Positions 29,951-39,223 are shown, counted from the first letter of the stretch. The stretch is DNA of 39,637 bases from an uncultured Lachnospiraceae bacterium (GCA_934371505.1 CAKRNW010000004.1:1-39637), one strand, 5' to 3'. Notes: a model not told the origin generated them from the letters alone. Numbers and translations are program-made.

Positions 29951-31342
29951 ATGGAACTGACTGAGATCAGAGAGTTATACCGCAACAGAGAAGCATTTAC
30001 TGACAAAGAAGTAACTGTGGGTGGCTGGGTTCGCAGCAATCGCGATTCCAAAACCTTCGGATTTATCGTAATTAACGATGGAACTTTTTTTGAAACCTTA
30101 CAGATCGTATACAGCGATAAGCTGGCTAATTTTGACCAGATTGCAAAGCTGGGTGTCAGCGCAGCTATTGTTGCAAAAGGCAAAATCGTAGCCACACCCA
30201 ATGCCAAACAGCCTTTTGAGATGCAGGCGGAGGAAATTATTCTGGAGGGTGCATCCGATCCGGATTATCCATTGCAGAAGAAACGTCACACTTTTGAGTA
30301 TCTCCGTACCATTCCTCATTTAAGAGCACGTACCAATACCTTCCAGGCAGTATTCCGGGTACGTTCCCTGATTGCATATGCGATCCATACTTTCTTTATG
30401 GAGAGAGGATTTGTCTATGTACACACACCTCTGATCACCTCCAGTGACTGTGAGGGGGCTGGTGAAATGTTCCAGGTAACTACTCTGGATATGAATGAAC
30501 TCCCCAGGAATGAGGACGGCAGTGTGGATTACAGTCAGGACTTTTTCGGGAAACAGACCAATCTGACTGTATCCGGACAGCTGAACGTAGAAACCTATGC
30601 CTTTGCCTTTAAGAATGTATACACCTTCGGTCCCACCTTCCGTGCAGAGAATTCCAATACCACCCGCCATGCGGCTGAGTTCTGGATGATTGAGCCGGAA
30701 ATCTGTTTTGCAGACCTGACCGATGATATGCTTCTGGCAGAGAGCATGTTAAAGTTTGTCATCCGTTATGTACTGGAGAATGCCCCGGAGGAGATGAACT
30801 TCTTCAACCAGTTTATCGACAAGGGACTGTTGGATCGTCTCAATCATGTGGTAAATTCCGACTTTGGACATGTTACCTATACAGAGGCAATTGAACTGCT
30901 GGAGAAGCACAACGACAAATTTGATTATAAAGTATTCTGGGGCTGTGATTTACAGACCGAGCATGAGCGTTATCTCACTGAGGAAATCTTCAAACGGCCG
31001 GTATTCGTTACGGACTATCCGAAGGAGATCAAAGCTTTCTATATGAAACTGAACGAGGATGGCAAGACCGTAGCAGCTATGGACTGCCTGGTACCCGGCA
31101 TCGGTGAGATCATCGGTGGCAGCCAGCGTGAGGACAATCTGGAAATTCTGGGGAAACGAATGGAAGAACTGGAACTGAAGAAAGAGGATTATCAGTTCTA
31201 CCTGGATCTGCGTAAATACGGTTCTGTCAGACACGCAGGCTTCGGACTGGGCTTTGAGCGCTGTGTTATGTACCTTACCGGTATGGGAAACATCCGTGAT
31301 GTCATTCCTTTCCCTCGTACCGTAAATAACTGCGAACTGTAA
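29951..31342 (+). CDS. asnS: Asparagine--tRNA ligase
   Basis: 463 residues, the standard length. N-terminal OB-fold (VGGWVRSNRDSKTFGFIVINDGTFFETLQIV), class II motif 2 FGPTFRAENSNTTRHAAEFWMIEPE and motif 3 GFGLGFERCVMYLTG. The Asn-type rather than Asp-type signature is SNTTRHAAEFWM. I choose ATG 29951, nine bases after GGGGGG; ATG 29942 directly abuts that site. No T-box precedes it; the gene probably shares the upstream promoter. Confidence 0.95.
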   Translation: MELTEIRELYRNREAFTDKEVTVGGWVRSNRDSKTFGFIVINDGTFFETLQIVYSDKLANFDQIAKLGVSAAIVAKGKIVATPNAKQPFEMQAEEIILEGASDPDYPLQKKRHTFEYLRTIPHLRARTNTFQAVFRVRSLIAYAIHTFFMERGFVYVHTPLITSSDCEGAGEMFQVTTLDMNELPRNEDGSVDYSQDFFGKQTNLTVSGQLNVETYAFAFKNVYTFGPTFRAENSNTTRHAAEFWMIEPEICFADLTDDMLLAESMLKFVIRYVLENAPEEMNFFNQFIDKGLLDRLNHVVNSDFGHVTYTEAIELLEKHNDKFDYKVFWGCDLQTEHERYLTEEIFKRPVFVTDYPKEIKAFYMKLNEDGKTVAAMDCLVPGIGEIIGGSQREDNLEILGKRMEELELKKEDYQFYLDLRKYGSVRHAGFGLGFERCVMYLTGMGNIRDVIPFPRTVNNCEL

Positions 31343-31373
31343 GATAAATTCTGCATCATAAAAGTTTAAGAAA

Positions 31374-31410
31374 AAGCTTTCCGGAGTCATGTTCTCCGGG
31401 GAGCTTTTTT
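31374..31410 (+). terminator. Intrinsic terminator of asnS
   Basis: AAGCTTTCCGGAG (31374-31386) pairs with CTCCGGGGAGCTT (31394-31406), two T-G pairs, then T6 to 31410. The next promoter's -10 starts two bases later. Confidence 0.92.
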
Positions 31411-31411
31411 A

Positions 31412-31420
31412 TGTTATACT
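31412..31420 (+). promoter_or_regulatory. Extended -10 promoter of the NlpC/P60 gene
   Basis: TGT-TATACT (31412-31420), 31 bases before the start codon. The -35 would lie in the terminator stem and is not consensus. Confidence 0.55.
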
Positions 31421-31450
31421 AGACACAAAAGCATGTACCAGAGGTATCTT

Positions 31451-32614
31451 ATGAAGAAGAAAATACAACAGTTTCTGGCACTGGGCATCACCTTTTTCCT
31501 TTTCATGGGGACAACTTTTTATGTCCGGGCAGACAAGATTTCCGATTTGCAGCAGCAACAGCAGGAAAATCAGAATAAATTAAATGATGTCAATGACAGT
31601 ATTGATGATATCTCTGCACAGCAGGAACTGATAGACGAGGAGATTGCCGACCTTGATGCTGATCTGATTAATATGATGACCACCATCAGCGTTCTGGAGG
31701 ACGATATCCACCAGAAAGAAGCGGACATTGATGTGGCGCGGGCACAGTATGAGGAAGCGAAAACCACTGAGGAAGCCCAGTACGATGCCATGAAAGTACG
31801 TATGAAGTATATGTATGAAAAGGGGGATGATTCCTATCTGGAACTGCTTATGGAAGCTACCAGTGTTTCAGATATGCTGAATAAGGCAGAGTATGTGGAA
31901 AAACTATACGAATATGATCGTACTCTGCTACAGGAATACGTGGAGACCAAAGAAGAAATTGCGGATATCCAGGCGAATCTGGAACAGCAGAAAGCAGATC
32001 TTGAATCAGATAAAGCAGATCTGGTGGAACAGCAGACTTATCTGGATCAGCTTTTAGCGGAGAAAAAGGCAGTTTCTGCAGACTATGATGCTCAGATTGC
32101 GTCCGCGAAAGCCCAGGCATCCAAACTGAAAAAAGCCATTGCAGAGGAGGCCAGACAGATTAAGAAACTCCAGGATGAGGAGGCAAGAAAGAAGGCCACC
32201 GCCCAGGTGGTAAACGGCACTTATACCGTAAAAGCCTTTGATACTTCCATTATTTCCAGCTCAGCGGGAAGTGACTTGGGCAAAAAAATTGCCATGTATG
32301 GCTGCCAGTTTATTGGAAATCCTTATGTGGCAGGAGGAACCAGCCTTACCAACGGCGCGGACTGTTCCGGCTTTATCTATCGAATTTACAGTGACTTCGG
32401 CTATAAAGTGCCCAGAAACTCCTATTCATTAAGAAGCGCCGGAACTGCGGTGGATTATGCCAACGCGCAGCCCGGCGATGTGATTTGTTATGAAGGCCAT
32501 GTGGCCATGTATGTGGGTGGCGGCTATATCGTTCATGCCAGCACCAAGAAAACCGGTATTAAGATCAGTAAAGCGACCTACCGGCCTATTCTTACTGTGC
32601 GGCGTATTATTTAG
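31451..32614 (+). CDS. Secreted NlpC/P60 endopeptidase with coiled-coil N-domain (CwlO/PcsB-like)
   Basis: 387 residues. Signal peptide (about 1-27: FLALGITFFLFMGTTFYVRA-D), a long coiled coil (about 30-250, Gln/Glu/Asp-rich heptads) and a C-terminal NlpC/P60 domain (about 275-387) with the catalytic Cys in GADCSGFIYRIY (about 305) and His in GHVAMYVGGGYIVHAS (about 349, with the third polar residue His364). This is the architecture of CwlO and PcsB, elongation or division hydrolases controlled by FtsEX; the enzyme cuts D-Glu-DAP-type bonds. The start at 31451 follows AGAGG; an ATG at 31433 lacks a binding site and the signal peptide begins at 31451. Confidence 0.92.
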   Translation: MKKKIQQFLALGITFFLFMGTTFYVRADKISDLQQQQQENQNKLNDVNDSIDDISAQQELIDEEIADLDADLINMMTTISVLEDDIHQKEADIDVARAQYEEAKTTEEAQYDAMKVRMKYMYEKGDDSYLELLMEATSVSDMLNKAEYVEKLYEYDRTLLQEYVETKEEIADIQANLEQQKADLESDKADLVEQQTYLDQLLAEKKAVSADYDAQIASAKAQASKLKKAIAEEARQIKKLQDEEARKKATAQVVNGTYTVKAFDTSIISSSAGSDLGKKIAMYGCQFIGNPYVAGGTSLTNGADCSGFIYRIYSDFGYKVPRNSYSLRSAGTAVDYANAQPGDVICYEGHVAMYVGGGYIVHASTKKTGIKISKATYRPILTVRRII

Positions 32615-32620
32615 CTTTGC

Positions 32621-34108
32621 TTAGCGAAATGATTTCGCAGCACAGTCATGATGCAGGATTCTCTGGGAAAAGGTATCCTTCCACAGAGCGGGATGGAACA
32701 GCAGGAGAACGGGAAACAGTTCCAGACGGCCTGCCAGCATATCAAACATCAATACAAATTTCGTAAACGGATGAAAGAAACTAAAGTTACATGTCGGACC
32801 GACCTTTGCAAGGCCAGGTCCGATATTGCTTAATGTGGTAACTACTGCGGTGAGATTCGTGACAAAATCATATCCCTCAAAGGAAATCAGTAATGTGGAG
32901 ACAATGAAAATCAACATATAGGTCACCAGAAAGACATTGATGGAACGAACCACATCGTGATCCACCGGTTTGCCTTCAAACATCACCTTTCGTACGCTCC
33001 GGGGGTGAATATAGGAATGTAACTCTTTCACTACTGTCTTTACTGCAATTACAATACGGGACACCTTGATACCACCACCGGTACTGCCGGCGCAGGCTCC
33101 GATTAACATCAAGACTACAAGCAGCGTCCGGCTGGTCTGGGACCACAAATCGAAGTCCACCGTGGCAAAGCCTGTGGAGGAAATGATAGAAGCCACCTGG
33201 AAGGTCGCATGCCGGAAGGTTTCTGCCAGGCTGGTAAACATCTGGTGGGTGTTGTAGCAGATAATGGCGATGGAACCGGCAATAATTAACAGGAAATACC
33301 GAAGCTCCTCCACACGGAATGCTTTCTTAAAATTGTGGAACAGTATCAGATAGTACACATTAAAATTGATGCCGAATATGATCATGAATATGGCTACCAC
33401 CCATTGAATGTAGGGGGAATAGCTCATCATACTGTCACTTTTGATTCCGAATCCGCCGGTTCCGGCCGTGCCGAAAGTTGTTGTAATGGCATCAAACAAC
33501 GGCATTCTACCCAAAATAAGAAATAAAAATTCAACAACGGACAAACCTACATAAATTCCGTAAAGAATCCGGGCGGTGTACTTCACTTTGGGAACCAGTT
33601 TGCCCACGGAAGGACCGGGGCTTTCCGCCCGCATCAGATTGATGCTGGAGCCACCGCTTAAGGGTACGATTGCCAGCACGAAAACCAGCACTCCCATACC
33701 GCCCACCCAGTGGGTAAAGCTGCGCCACATGAGAGAGGCATGGGACAAGGCTTCCACATTTGATAAAATGCTGGCACCGGTGGTGGTAAAACCGGAGATG
33801 GTTTCAAACAGGGCATCCACAAAACTGGGAATTTCTCCCGTCATTACAAAGGGAAGGCAACCAATCAGACTCATGAGAATCCAGCTTAAGGATGTGGTCA
33901 CACAACCTTCTTTTAAATAAAACACATTATTCTTAGGCTTGCGGCGGGTCATAATCATACCTGGAATCAGGGAAAGCAATGCAGTAATCACATAGGCAAA
34001 CCCCTGTTTTTCCTGATAGATCGCTGCGGTCAGCATGGGAAGCAGAAAAAGTGTTGCCTCCATCTTCAAAACTGTACCCAGAACATAGCGAACAATGGAT
34101 GTATTCAC
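32621..34108 (-). CDS. trkH: Trk/Ktr potassium uptake transmembrane subunit
   Basis: 495 residues. Four M1-P-M2 repeats with filter-type loops: TISGFTTTGASIL, TFGTAGTGGFGI, IISSTGFATVDFD and TLSNIGPGLA. Conserved FTHWVGGMGVLVF. Forms the K+ channel-like core working with TrkA. The C terminus continues about 20 residues past the usual FDMLAGRLELFPVLLLF end (KDTFSQRILHHDCAAKSFR), a small extension that may be a drifted stop. Starts 12 bases after trkA on the same strand: a two-gene operon, trkA first. Confidence 0.93.
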   Translation of the reverse strand: MNTSIVRYVLGTVLKMEATLFLLPMLTAAIYQEKQGFAYVITALLSLIPGMIMTRRKPKNNVFYLKEGCVTTSLSWILMSLIGCLPFVMTGEIPSFVDALFETISGFTTTGASILSNVEALSHASLMWRSFTHWVGGMGVLVFVLAIVPLSGGSSINLMRAESPGPSVGKLVPKVKYTARILYGIYVGLSVVEFLFLILGRMPLFDAITTTFGTAGTGGFGIKSDSMMSYSPYIQWVVAIFMIIFGINFNVYYLILFHNFKKAFRVEELRYFLLIIAGSIAIICYNTHQMFTSLAETFRHATFQVASIISSTGFATVDFDLWSQTSRTLLVVLMLIGACAGSTGGGIKVSRIVIAVKTVVKELHSYIHPRSVRKVMFEGKPVDHDVVRSINVFLVTYMLIFIVSTLLISFEGYDFVTNLTAVVTTLSNIGPGLAKVGPTCNFSFFHPFTKFVLMFDMLAGRLELFPVLLLFHPALWKDTFSQRILHHDCAAKSFR

Positions 34109-34119
34109 AATGTAACCTC

Positions 34120-35496
34120 CTATGCCAGAATATCGGAAATATCGTTAAATCCGGTGTGGGTGGTGACCACCATGACAGTATCTCCCACCTCGATGGTGTC
34201 CTGACCACTGGGGATCAGGATCTTACCCCCCCGGGAGATAAAGGAAATAATCAAATCCTTTTTCATGGAAAGCTGCATCAGAGGAACACCGGTCACACCA
34301 CTGGCGTCTGTTACACGGAATTCAATGGCCTCTGCCCGGGAGTCAAAAATGTGGTACAATGTCTCAATATTGTCGCCGCGGGAGTTGCTCTTTGCCCGGA
34401 CATAAGCAATAATCGCTTCCGCTGTGATGTAGCGGGGATAAACCACACTTCCCAGATCCAGACGATTGATGGCTTCCTTGAAAGCAATCCGGTTAATCTT
34501 TGTGATAACCTTGGCATTGGATACTGCACGGGCATGGAGAGTCAGCAGAATATTTTCTTCATCAATACCGGTGAGGGGAACAAAAGATTCCGCATAGGGA
34601 AGTCCCTCTTCCCGGAGCAGCTCTTCATCGGTGCCGTCACCGTTGATAATCACTGCCTTGGGGAGCAGCACATTCAATTCCTCACAGCGAGTCCGGTCGT
34701 TTTCGATAATTTTGACATCAATGCCACGGCCTAAAAGCTGGGCCGCCAGATAATAGGCTGCCTTACCACCGCCAATGATCATGGTGTTGTTTACCCGTTT
34801 TGTTTTAAATCCGATTTTTTCCAGAAATTTCTTCGCCACAGAGCGGGCAGCCACAAAGGAAATCACATCCCCTGCCTGCAACTGGGAGGAACCGGAAGGG
34901 ATATGCACATGCCCGTCCCGCTCCACCGCACAGATGATGATGTCATCCACGATGGTTTTGTCCAAGGATTTTCCCAAATCTGCAATTTTCATGCCATCCA
35001 GCACGTTGCCTGCAGGAATTTTCAGCTTCGTCATCTCTGCCTGCCCGTGGGCGAAGGAGTTCACCTCCAGGGCGGTGGGAAGATACAGAATCCGGGCAGC
35101 TTCATTGGCAGTTTCCAGTTCCGGGTTGATGATCATGGTCAGACCCAGTTTCTCCCGGAGATAGCCAACTTCCCGGCTGTAATCCGGGGTACGCACCCTG
35201 GCGATTGTCGCACAGTTACCCACCTGCTTTGCAATGGTACAGCACAGGAGGTTCAGTTCATCGGAGTCGGTAACCGCAATCAGCAAATCTGCGGAGTGAA
35301 TGTCAGCCTCCATCTGGATGCTGTAACTGGCACCATTGCCCACGATACCGATAATGTCATACAGCCCGGTAAGGGTCTGCACTGCGTCCTGGTCTTTGTC
35401 GATAATGGAAATATCGTGACCCTCCTGGGTCAGACGCTCCACCAGGGTAGAACCGACCTTTCCGCAGCCCACGATAATGATTTTTAATGTATTCAT
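34120..35496 (-). CDS. trkA: Trk potassium transport NAD-binding regulatory subunit
   Basis: 458 residues. Two tandem RCK modules, each an N-terminal Rossmann part (IIIVGCGKVGSTL at about 5-17; MIIGGGKAAYYLA at about 233-245) plus a TrkA-C part (for example DGHVHIPSGSSQLQAGDVISFV and GGKILIPSGQDTIEVGDTVMVV). It binds NAD(H) and gates TrkH. The full double-length form is that of classical TrkA rather than the half-length KtrA. The ATG at 35496 follows GAGG. Confidence 0.95.
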   Translation of the reverse strand: MNTLKIIIVGCGKVGSTLVERLTQEGHDISIIDKDQDAVQTLTGLYDIIGIVGNGASYSIQMEADIHSADLLIAVTDSDELNLLCCTIAKQVGNCATIARVRTPDYSREVGYLREKLGLTMIINPELETANEAARILYLPTALEVNSFAHGQAEMTKLKIPAGNVLDGMKIADLGKSLDKTIVDDIIICAVERDGHVHIPSGSSQLQAGDVISFVAARSVAKKFLEKIGFKTKRVNNTMIIGGGKAAYYLAAQLLGRGIDVKIIENDRTRCEELNVLLPKAVIINGDGTDEELLREEGLPYAESFVPLTGIDEENILLTLHARAVSNAKVITKINRIAFKEAINRLDLGSVVYPRYITAEAIIAYVRAKSNSRGDNIETLYHIFDSRAEAIEFRVTDASGVTGVPLMQLSMKKDLIISFISRGGKILIPSGQDTIEVGDTVMVVTTHTGFNDISDILA

Positions 35497-35534
35497 GATA
35501 ATCCTCGCATGATTGCATTGTGTTTATGGGAATC

Positions 35535-35543
35535 ATTATAGCA
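35535..35543 (-). promoter_or_regulatory. Extended -10 promoter of trkA-trkH
   Basis: On the minus strand TGC-TATAAT (35543-35535), 39 bases before the start codon. The -35 position is not consensus. Confidence 0.6.
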
Positions 35544-35597
35544 TTTCCAGGCGGAAAAAGCATTATGTTCTTTACACAATGTTGGGGGATGTTTCCT

Positions 35598-35626
35598 GCA
35601 TATCCCCACTGTACCTTTCATACACT
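35598..35626 (+). promoter_or_regulatory. SigmaE promoter of spoIIID
   Basis: GCATATC (35598-35604), 14 bases, CATACACT (35619-35626). The mother-cell sigmaE consensus is KMATATT and CATACANT: the -10 is a full match, the -35 differs at one position. spoIIID is a classical sigmaE gene. An inverted repeat GGGGAT (35585-35590) / ATCCCC (35602-35607) overlaps the -35. Confidence 0.75.
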
Positions 35627-35655
35627 GTAAAAAAGAATCGTCAGGGGTATTTCTC

Positions 35656-35910
35656 TTGAAAGGATACATTGAAGAACGGGTGCTGGAAATCGCCCAATAT
35701 ATCATCGACAACAACGCCACCGTGCGCCAGGCAGCCAAACATTATGGAATCAGCAAAAGTACGGTACATAAGGATGTAACCGAGCGTCTTCACCAGATCA
35801 ATCCCTCGCTGGGGGGCGAGGTGCGTAAGGTGTTGAATGTAAACAAATCAGAGCGTCATATCCGCGGTGGCATGGCAACCAAGGAAAAATACATTCATCA
35901 GAAGAACTGA
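35656..35910 (+). CDS. spoIIID: Sporulation transcriptional regulator SpoIIID
   Basis: 84 residues, the family's standard size. Mother-cell DNA-binding regulator that adjusts the sigmaE regulon and prepares sigmaK. Helix-turn-helix NATVRQAAKHYGISKSTVHKDVTERL (about 20-45), followed by the conserved EVRKVLNVNKSERHIRGGMATKEKY. The start is TTG 35656, with AGGGG about nine bases before. Stands alone between trkA (divergent) and guaA. Confidence 0.95.
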   Translation: MKGYIEERVLEIAQYIIDNNATVRQAAKHYGISKSTVHKDVTERLHQINPSLGGEVRKVLNVNKSERHIRGGMATKEKYIHQKN

Positions 35911-35940
35911 TGCTTTTTCCTTTTGTTTCTTCGGGGAGCA

Positions 35941-35949
35941 TGATATAAT
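35941..35949 (+). promoter_or_regulatory. Extended -10 promoter upstream of guaA (distal)
   Basis: TGA-TATAAT (35941-35949), with TTGTTT at 35923-35928 (15-base spacer). Confidence 0.5.
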
Positions 35950-35970
35950 CGGAAAAGAGTAAAAAATACT

Positions 35971-36000
35971 TTGACTTTATCTATACATGTGTCACATAAT
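35971..36000 (+). promoter_or_regulatory. Proximal sigmaA promoter of guaA
   Basis: TTGACT (35971-35976), 18 bases, CATAAT (35995-36000). I see no purine riboswitch fold in the short leader. Confidence 0.55.
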
Positions 36001-36037
36001 GATTGATAGATAAGAAAATGCCGACAGGAGGAAAATG

Positions 36038-37612
36038 ATGGATAAAGAACTGATCGTTGTCATCGATTTCGGTGGACAGTACAACCAATTGGTTGCCAGA
36101 CGTGTCAGAGAATGTAATGTCTACTGTGAGATCTATTCCTATAAGATTGATTTGAATAAGATCAAAGCGATGAATCCTAAAGGAATCATCCTCACCGGAG
36201 GACCGAGCAGCTGCTATGAAGAGGGCGCTGCCACCTGTTCTCCGGAGCTTTTTGAACTGGGTATTCCGGTATTAGGACTGTGCTACGGAGCACAGCTGAT
36301 GGCTCATGTCCTGGGGGGACGCGTTGCCAGGGCAGAGGTTCGTGAGTACGGAAAAACTGAGGTGGATGTGGACAACACCTCCAAACTTTTTGCAGATGTG
36401 ACACCTCATACCGTATGCTGGATGAGCCATTTTGACTACATTGCAGAGATGGCACCCGGTTTCCGTGCCGTGGCAACCACCAAGAACTGCCCTGTAGCTG
36501 CCGCTGAATGTGCAGAAAAAGGATTGTATGCAATTCAGTTTCATCCCGAAGTGCTTCATACCGCAGAAGGCTCCAAGATGCTTTATAATTTCGTCCGTAA
36601 CATCTGTGGCTGTAAAGGTGACTGGCGCATGGATTCTTTCGTGGAAGAATCTGTAAAGGCTATTCAAGAAAAGGTTGGCGATGGCAAAGTGTTGTTGGCT
36701 TTGTCCGGTGGAGTGGATTCCTCCGTGGCAGCAGGACTTCTTTCCAGAGCTATCGGAAAACAGCTTACCTGCGTGTTTGTAGATCATGGTTTGCTCCGCA
36801 AAGATGAAGGCGATGAAGTGGAGGCAGTGTTTGGTGCCGGCGGTCAGTTTGATTTGAACTTTATCCGTGTCAACGCCCAGGAGCGCTACTATGCAAAACT
36901 TGCCGGTGTGACAGAACCGGAACAGAAAAGAAAAATTATCGGTGAGGAGTTCATCCGCGTATTTGAAGAAGAAGCGAAAAAAATCGGAGCCGTGGATTTT
37001 CTGGCGCAGGGAACTATCTATCCTGATGTGGTGGAAAGTGGTCTGGGTGGCGAATCCGCAGTGATTAAGTCTCACCATAATGTGGGAGGACTTCCGGATT
37101 TCGTCGATTTTAAAGAAATCATTGAGCCCCTTCGCAACCTGTTTAAAGATGAAGTCCGTAAGGCAGGACTGGAACTGGGAATCCCGGAGAAACTGGTATT
37201 CCGTCAGCCATTCCCTGGCCCCGGACTGGGTATCCGTATCATTGGCGAGGTAAATGGGGACAAGGTTCGTATCGTACAGGATGCCGATGCCATCTACCGC
37301 GAGGAAGTGGACAATGCAGTGGAGGCATACCGCAAAGAGAACGGAACCGCACCTGCCTGGATGCCCAACCAGTATTTCGCAGCCCTGACCAACATGCGCA
37401 GCGTAGGTGTCATGGGAGACGAGAGAACCTATGACTATGCCGTAGCCCTTCGCGCGGTTAATACCGTAGATTTTATGACTGCTGAGGCAGCACAAATTCC
37501 TTTTGAAGTTCTTCAGAAAGTGATGAGCCGAATCATCAACGAGGTGAAAGGGGTCAACCGCGTATTCTACGATTTGACCAGTAAACCGCCCGGAACGATT
37601 GAGTTTGAATAA
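36038..37612 (+). CDS. guaA: GMP synthase (glutamine-hydrolysing)
   Basis: 524 residues. Converts XMP to GMP. Class I glutamine amidotransferase domain (1-195) with the nucleophile in LGLCYGAQ (Cys82) and His169/Glu171 in QFHPEV; ATP pyrophosphatase P-loop LSGGVDSSV (about 224-232); the C-terminal dimerisation domain with RQPFPGPGLGIRIIGEV and the conserved end PPGTIEFE. The gene is intact to its last codon. ATG 36038 is six bases after AGGAGG; the adjacent ATG 36035 is too close. The 3' end of guaA is a known integration site for genomic islands, and AT-rich accessory genes begin just after its terminator. Confidence 0.96.
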   Translation: MDKELIVVIDFGGQYNQLVARRVRECNVYCEIYSYKIDLNKIKAMNPKGIILTGGPSSCYEEGAATCSPELFELGIPVLGLCYGAQLMAHVLGGRVARAEVREYGKTEVDVDNTSKLFADVTPHTVCWMSHFDYIAEMAPGFRAVATTKNCPVAAAECAEKGLYAIQFHPEVLHTAEGSKMLYNFVRNICGCKGDWRMDSFVEESVKAIQEKVGDGKVLLALSGGVDSSVAAGLLSRAIGKQLTCVFVDHGLLRKDEGDEVEAVFGAGGQFDLNFIRVNAQERYYAKLAGVTEPEQKRKIIGEEFIRVFEEEAKKIGAVDFLAQGTIYPDVVESGLGGESAVIKSHHNVGGLPDFVDFKEIIEPLRNLFKDEVRKAGLELGIPEKLVFRQPFPGPGLGIRIIGEVNGDKVRIVQDADAIYREEVDNAVEAYRKENGTAPAWMPNQYFAALTNMRSVGVMGDERTYDYAVALRAVNTVDFMTAEAAQIPFEVLQKVMSRIINEVKGVNRVFYDLTSKPPGTIEFE

Positions 37613-37618
37613 TGTACA

Positions 37619-37663
37619 CGAGCCAAGAAATGCCGAATTTACGGCGTTTCTTGGCTCGTTTTT
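37619..37663 (+). terminator. Intrinsic terminator of guaA
   Basis: CGAGCCAAGAAATGCCG (37619-37635) pairs over 17 bp with CGGCGTTTCTTGGCTCG (37642-37658), one T-G, followed by TTTTT (37659-37663). Confidence 0.95.
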
Positions 37664-37712
37664 GGTTGTGTGACAATCAAATGACAATAATTTTGAAAGT
37701 ATATATAATAAG

Positions 37713-38555
37713 TTATAATCTTTGTATTGGTGAGATTTCAATTGAAAAATTTGGCGCTTCGTTTGCTGCTATAGGAAAAAAGAAAAAATCGCAAGTCATT
37801 TCAAAACGTTCACCTATTACATTTTCCATTTCATATTGAAATTTTAATGATTGTATTTCACCATGTTGACATTGTTCGGCAAGATTGAATTTGGTAGCAT
37901 ACACACATCTGAGAAGTGCACCAGGCTCAATATCACATGACTGAAAAAGCCAAAACCCAAATTCATGTTCTGCATCGTTTTTAACAATGGACTTACAGTT
38001 AAAATTGTGTATGGTTTGTTCACCATCGTTTTTTTATGTATATACAAATGTGTGATATTGATTAAACACATCTTTGTAGGATGTGAGCATTTCGTTGGGA
38101 TTTACTTTATTATAAGAAATTTGAAATGCGTCTTTTTCTAAATCAAATTTTTTTGTGATATTTTTTCCATTGGTATTCCAATATGAGTAATTAATATTAG
38201 TAAGCATAGGATAGTATTTTGCTTGTTCGATTTTGGAATTTAGTTCTATTAATGCAACACTTTTTTCGGTCAACGTTTTTATTTCATTTTGAAGAGTTAT
38301 AAATTTTTCTTCGGAGGAGTCAGAGAGTTCCTTGTATTTTTTGTTCTGATATAGAGCAATAATTCCCAACATTACGGTGCCAACGGCACCTAAATATGAT
38401 GCAATAAATCCGAACCAAGTTTCTTTAGATAAGTTTATCAGAATGTTGAATGGAAAAATAGTCTCACATAAAATCATTTTTTCGATTAAAAATGGAAATA
38501 AAATTAAGATAATAGTTATCATAATGTATAGTAAATATTTTGCAATTCTCTTCAT
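37713..38555 (-). pseudogene. Membrane-anchored protein of unknown function interrupted by an in-frame stop
   Basis: The frame starting at ATG 38555 (AGGAG about eight bases before) runs 173 codons to TAA at 38036-38034, then stays open in the same frame for another 106 codons to the next stop at 37713. Both halves read as one protein: two TM segments (about 7-24 and 47-68, FGFIASYLGAVGTVMLGIIALYQ), a coiled coil (ELSDSSEEKFITLQNEIKTLTEKSVALIELNSKIEQ), and a beta-rich C-terminal domain, with ...QYHTFVYT before the stop and KNDGEQTIHNFNC... after. One base change (CAA or AAA to TAA) would explain it. AT-rich. Family unknown; this TM-TM-coiled-coil layout is common in phage and island genes. 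Confidence 0.65.
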
Positions 38556-38581
38556 GTATATTCTCCTAATAATAAAGTGTA

Positions 38582-39223
38582 TTAGTCCTTCTTCGGTTTC
38601 CGTTTCCTCTTCACATAAGAGAAATCCGGAAACAGCTTTTTTATTAATTCTGCAGTTTCTTCAGCATCGTCATCCTCATTCATATTCTGAACCAGTAGCT
38701 GGTCGCCATCATCAAGATTTAACGAAACAGTGTATTCTTTATTTGGGTCTGTTGGGTTTATTGGGTATTTTATCTCTTTGAGATAATATTCCGTTTCTGA
38801 TATTTCTTCATCTTCAAGCTTGTCTCGTAAACGAGCCCAATATTCAACCATCTTTTGGAAGTTGTCAAGGTCTTCCTGTGGACGGGGACCGGCACTTGGA
38901 AGCCGCTCTTCAAATTTGAAGCATACTTCTCCATCTTTCATAGTAGGCCGTAGTCCGTATGCCCATTCAATGTCAAACAGCACATGAAGTGCGCTGAATA
39001 TGTTTGCAACATCAGGGTCAGATAATGCATAAAAGCTGACCCCCAGATTGTTTGCAATATTTAATAAAGTTGCTTTATCCGGATATCTGTTTCCGAGCTC
39101 ATAGTTTCTGATGGTGGATTCGTTTAATCCACATTTATCTGCTAATTCCTTTTGCGTCATGTCAGATGCAATTCTGAAATTTCGAATCAAATAGCCTACC
39201 CGGCTGGTGAATTTCTCGCCCAT
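38582..39223 (-). CDS. XRE-family repressor
   Basis: 213 residues. Helix-turn-helix at about 8-65 (VGYLIRNFRIASDMTQKELADKCGLNESTIRNYELGNRYPDKATLLNIANNLGVS), then a C-terminal part with EWAYGLRPTMKDGEVCFKFEERLPS and an acidic tail ending in basic KRKRKPKKD. The ATG at 39223 follows AAGGAG. It lies divergently from a small HTH gene with three operator-like repeats between them, the layout of a repressor controlling an integrated element. The gene after it (38555) starts 27 bases downstream of its stop. Confidence 0.88.
   Translation of the reverse strand: MGEKFTSRVGYLIRNFRIASDMTQKELADKCGLNESTIRNYELGNRYPDKATLLNIANNLGVSFYALSDPDVANIFSALHVLFDIEWAYGLRPTMKDGEVCFKFEERLPSAGPRPQEDLDNFQKMVEYWARLRDKLEDEEISETEYYLKEIKYPINPTDPNKEYTVSLNLDDGDQLLVQNMNEDDDAEETAELIKKLFPDFSYVKRKRKPKKD

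Noticed and set aside
32628..32645. GCGAAAT/ATTTCGC palindrome between the NlpC/P60 gene and trkH as a terminator
   Set aside because: It lies within the end of trkH, the loop is one base and no T-run follows on either strand.
35911..36037. Purine riboswitch upstream of guaA
   Set aside because: The leader is too short and lacks the conserved three-way junction core; two ordinary promoters explain the region.
36272..37741. Long minus-strand frame of 489 codons opposite guaA
   Set aside because: Antisense shadow of a highly conserved gene; no binding site and it crosses the guaA terminator.
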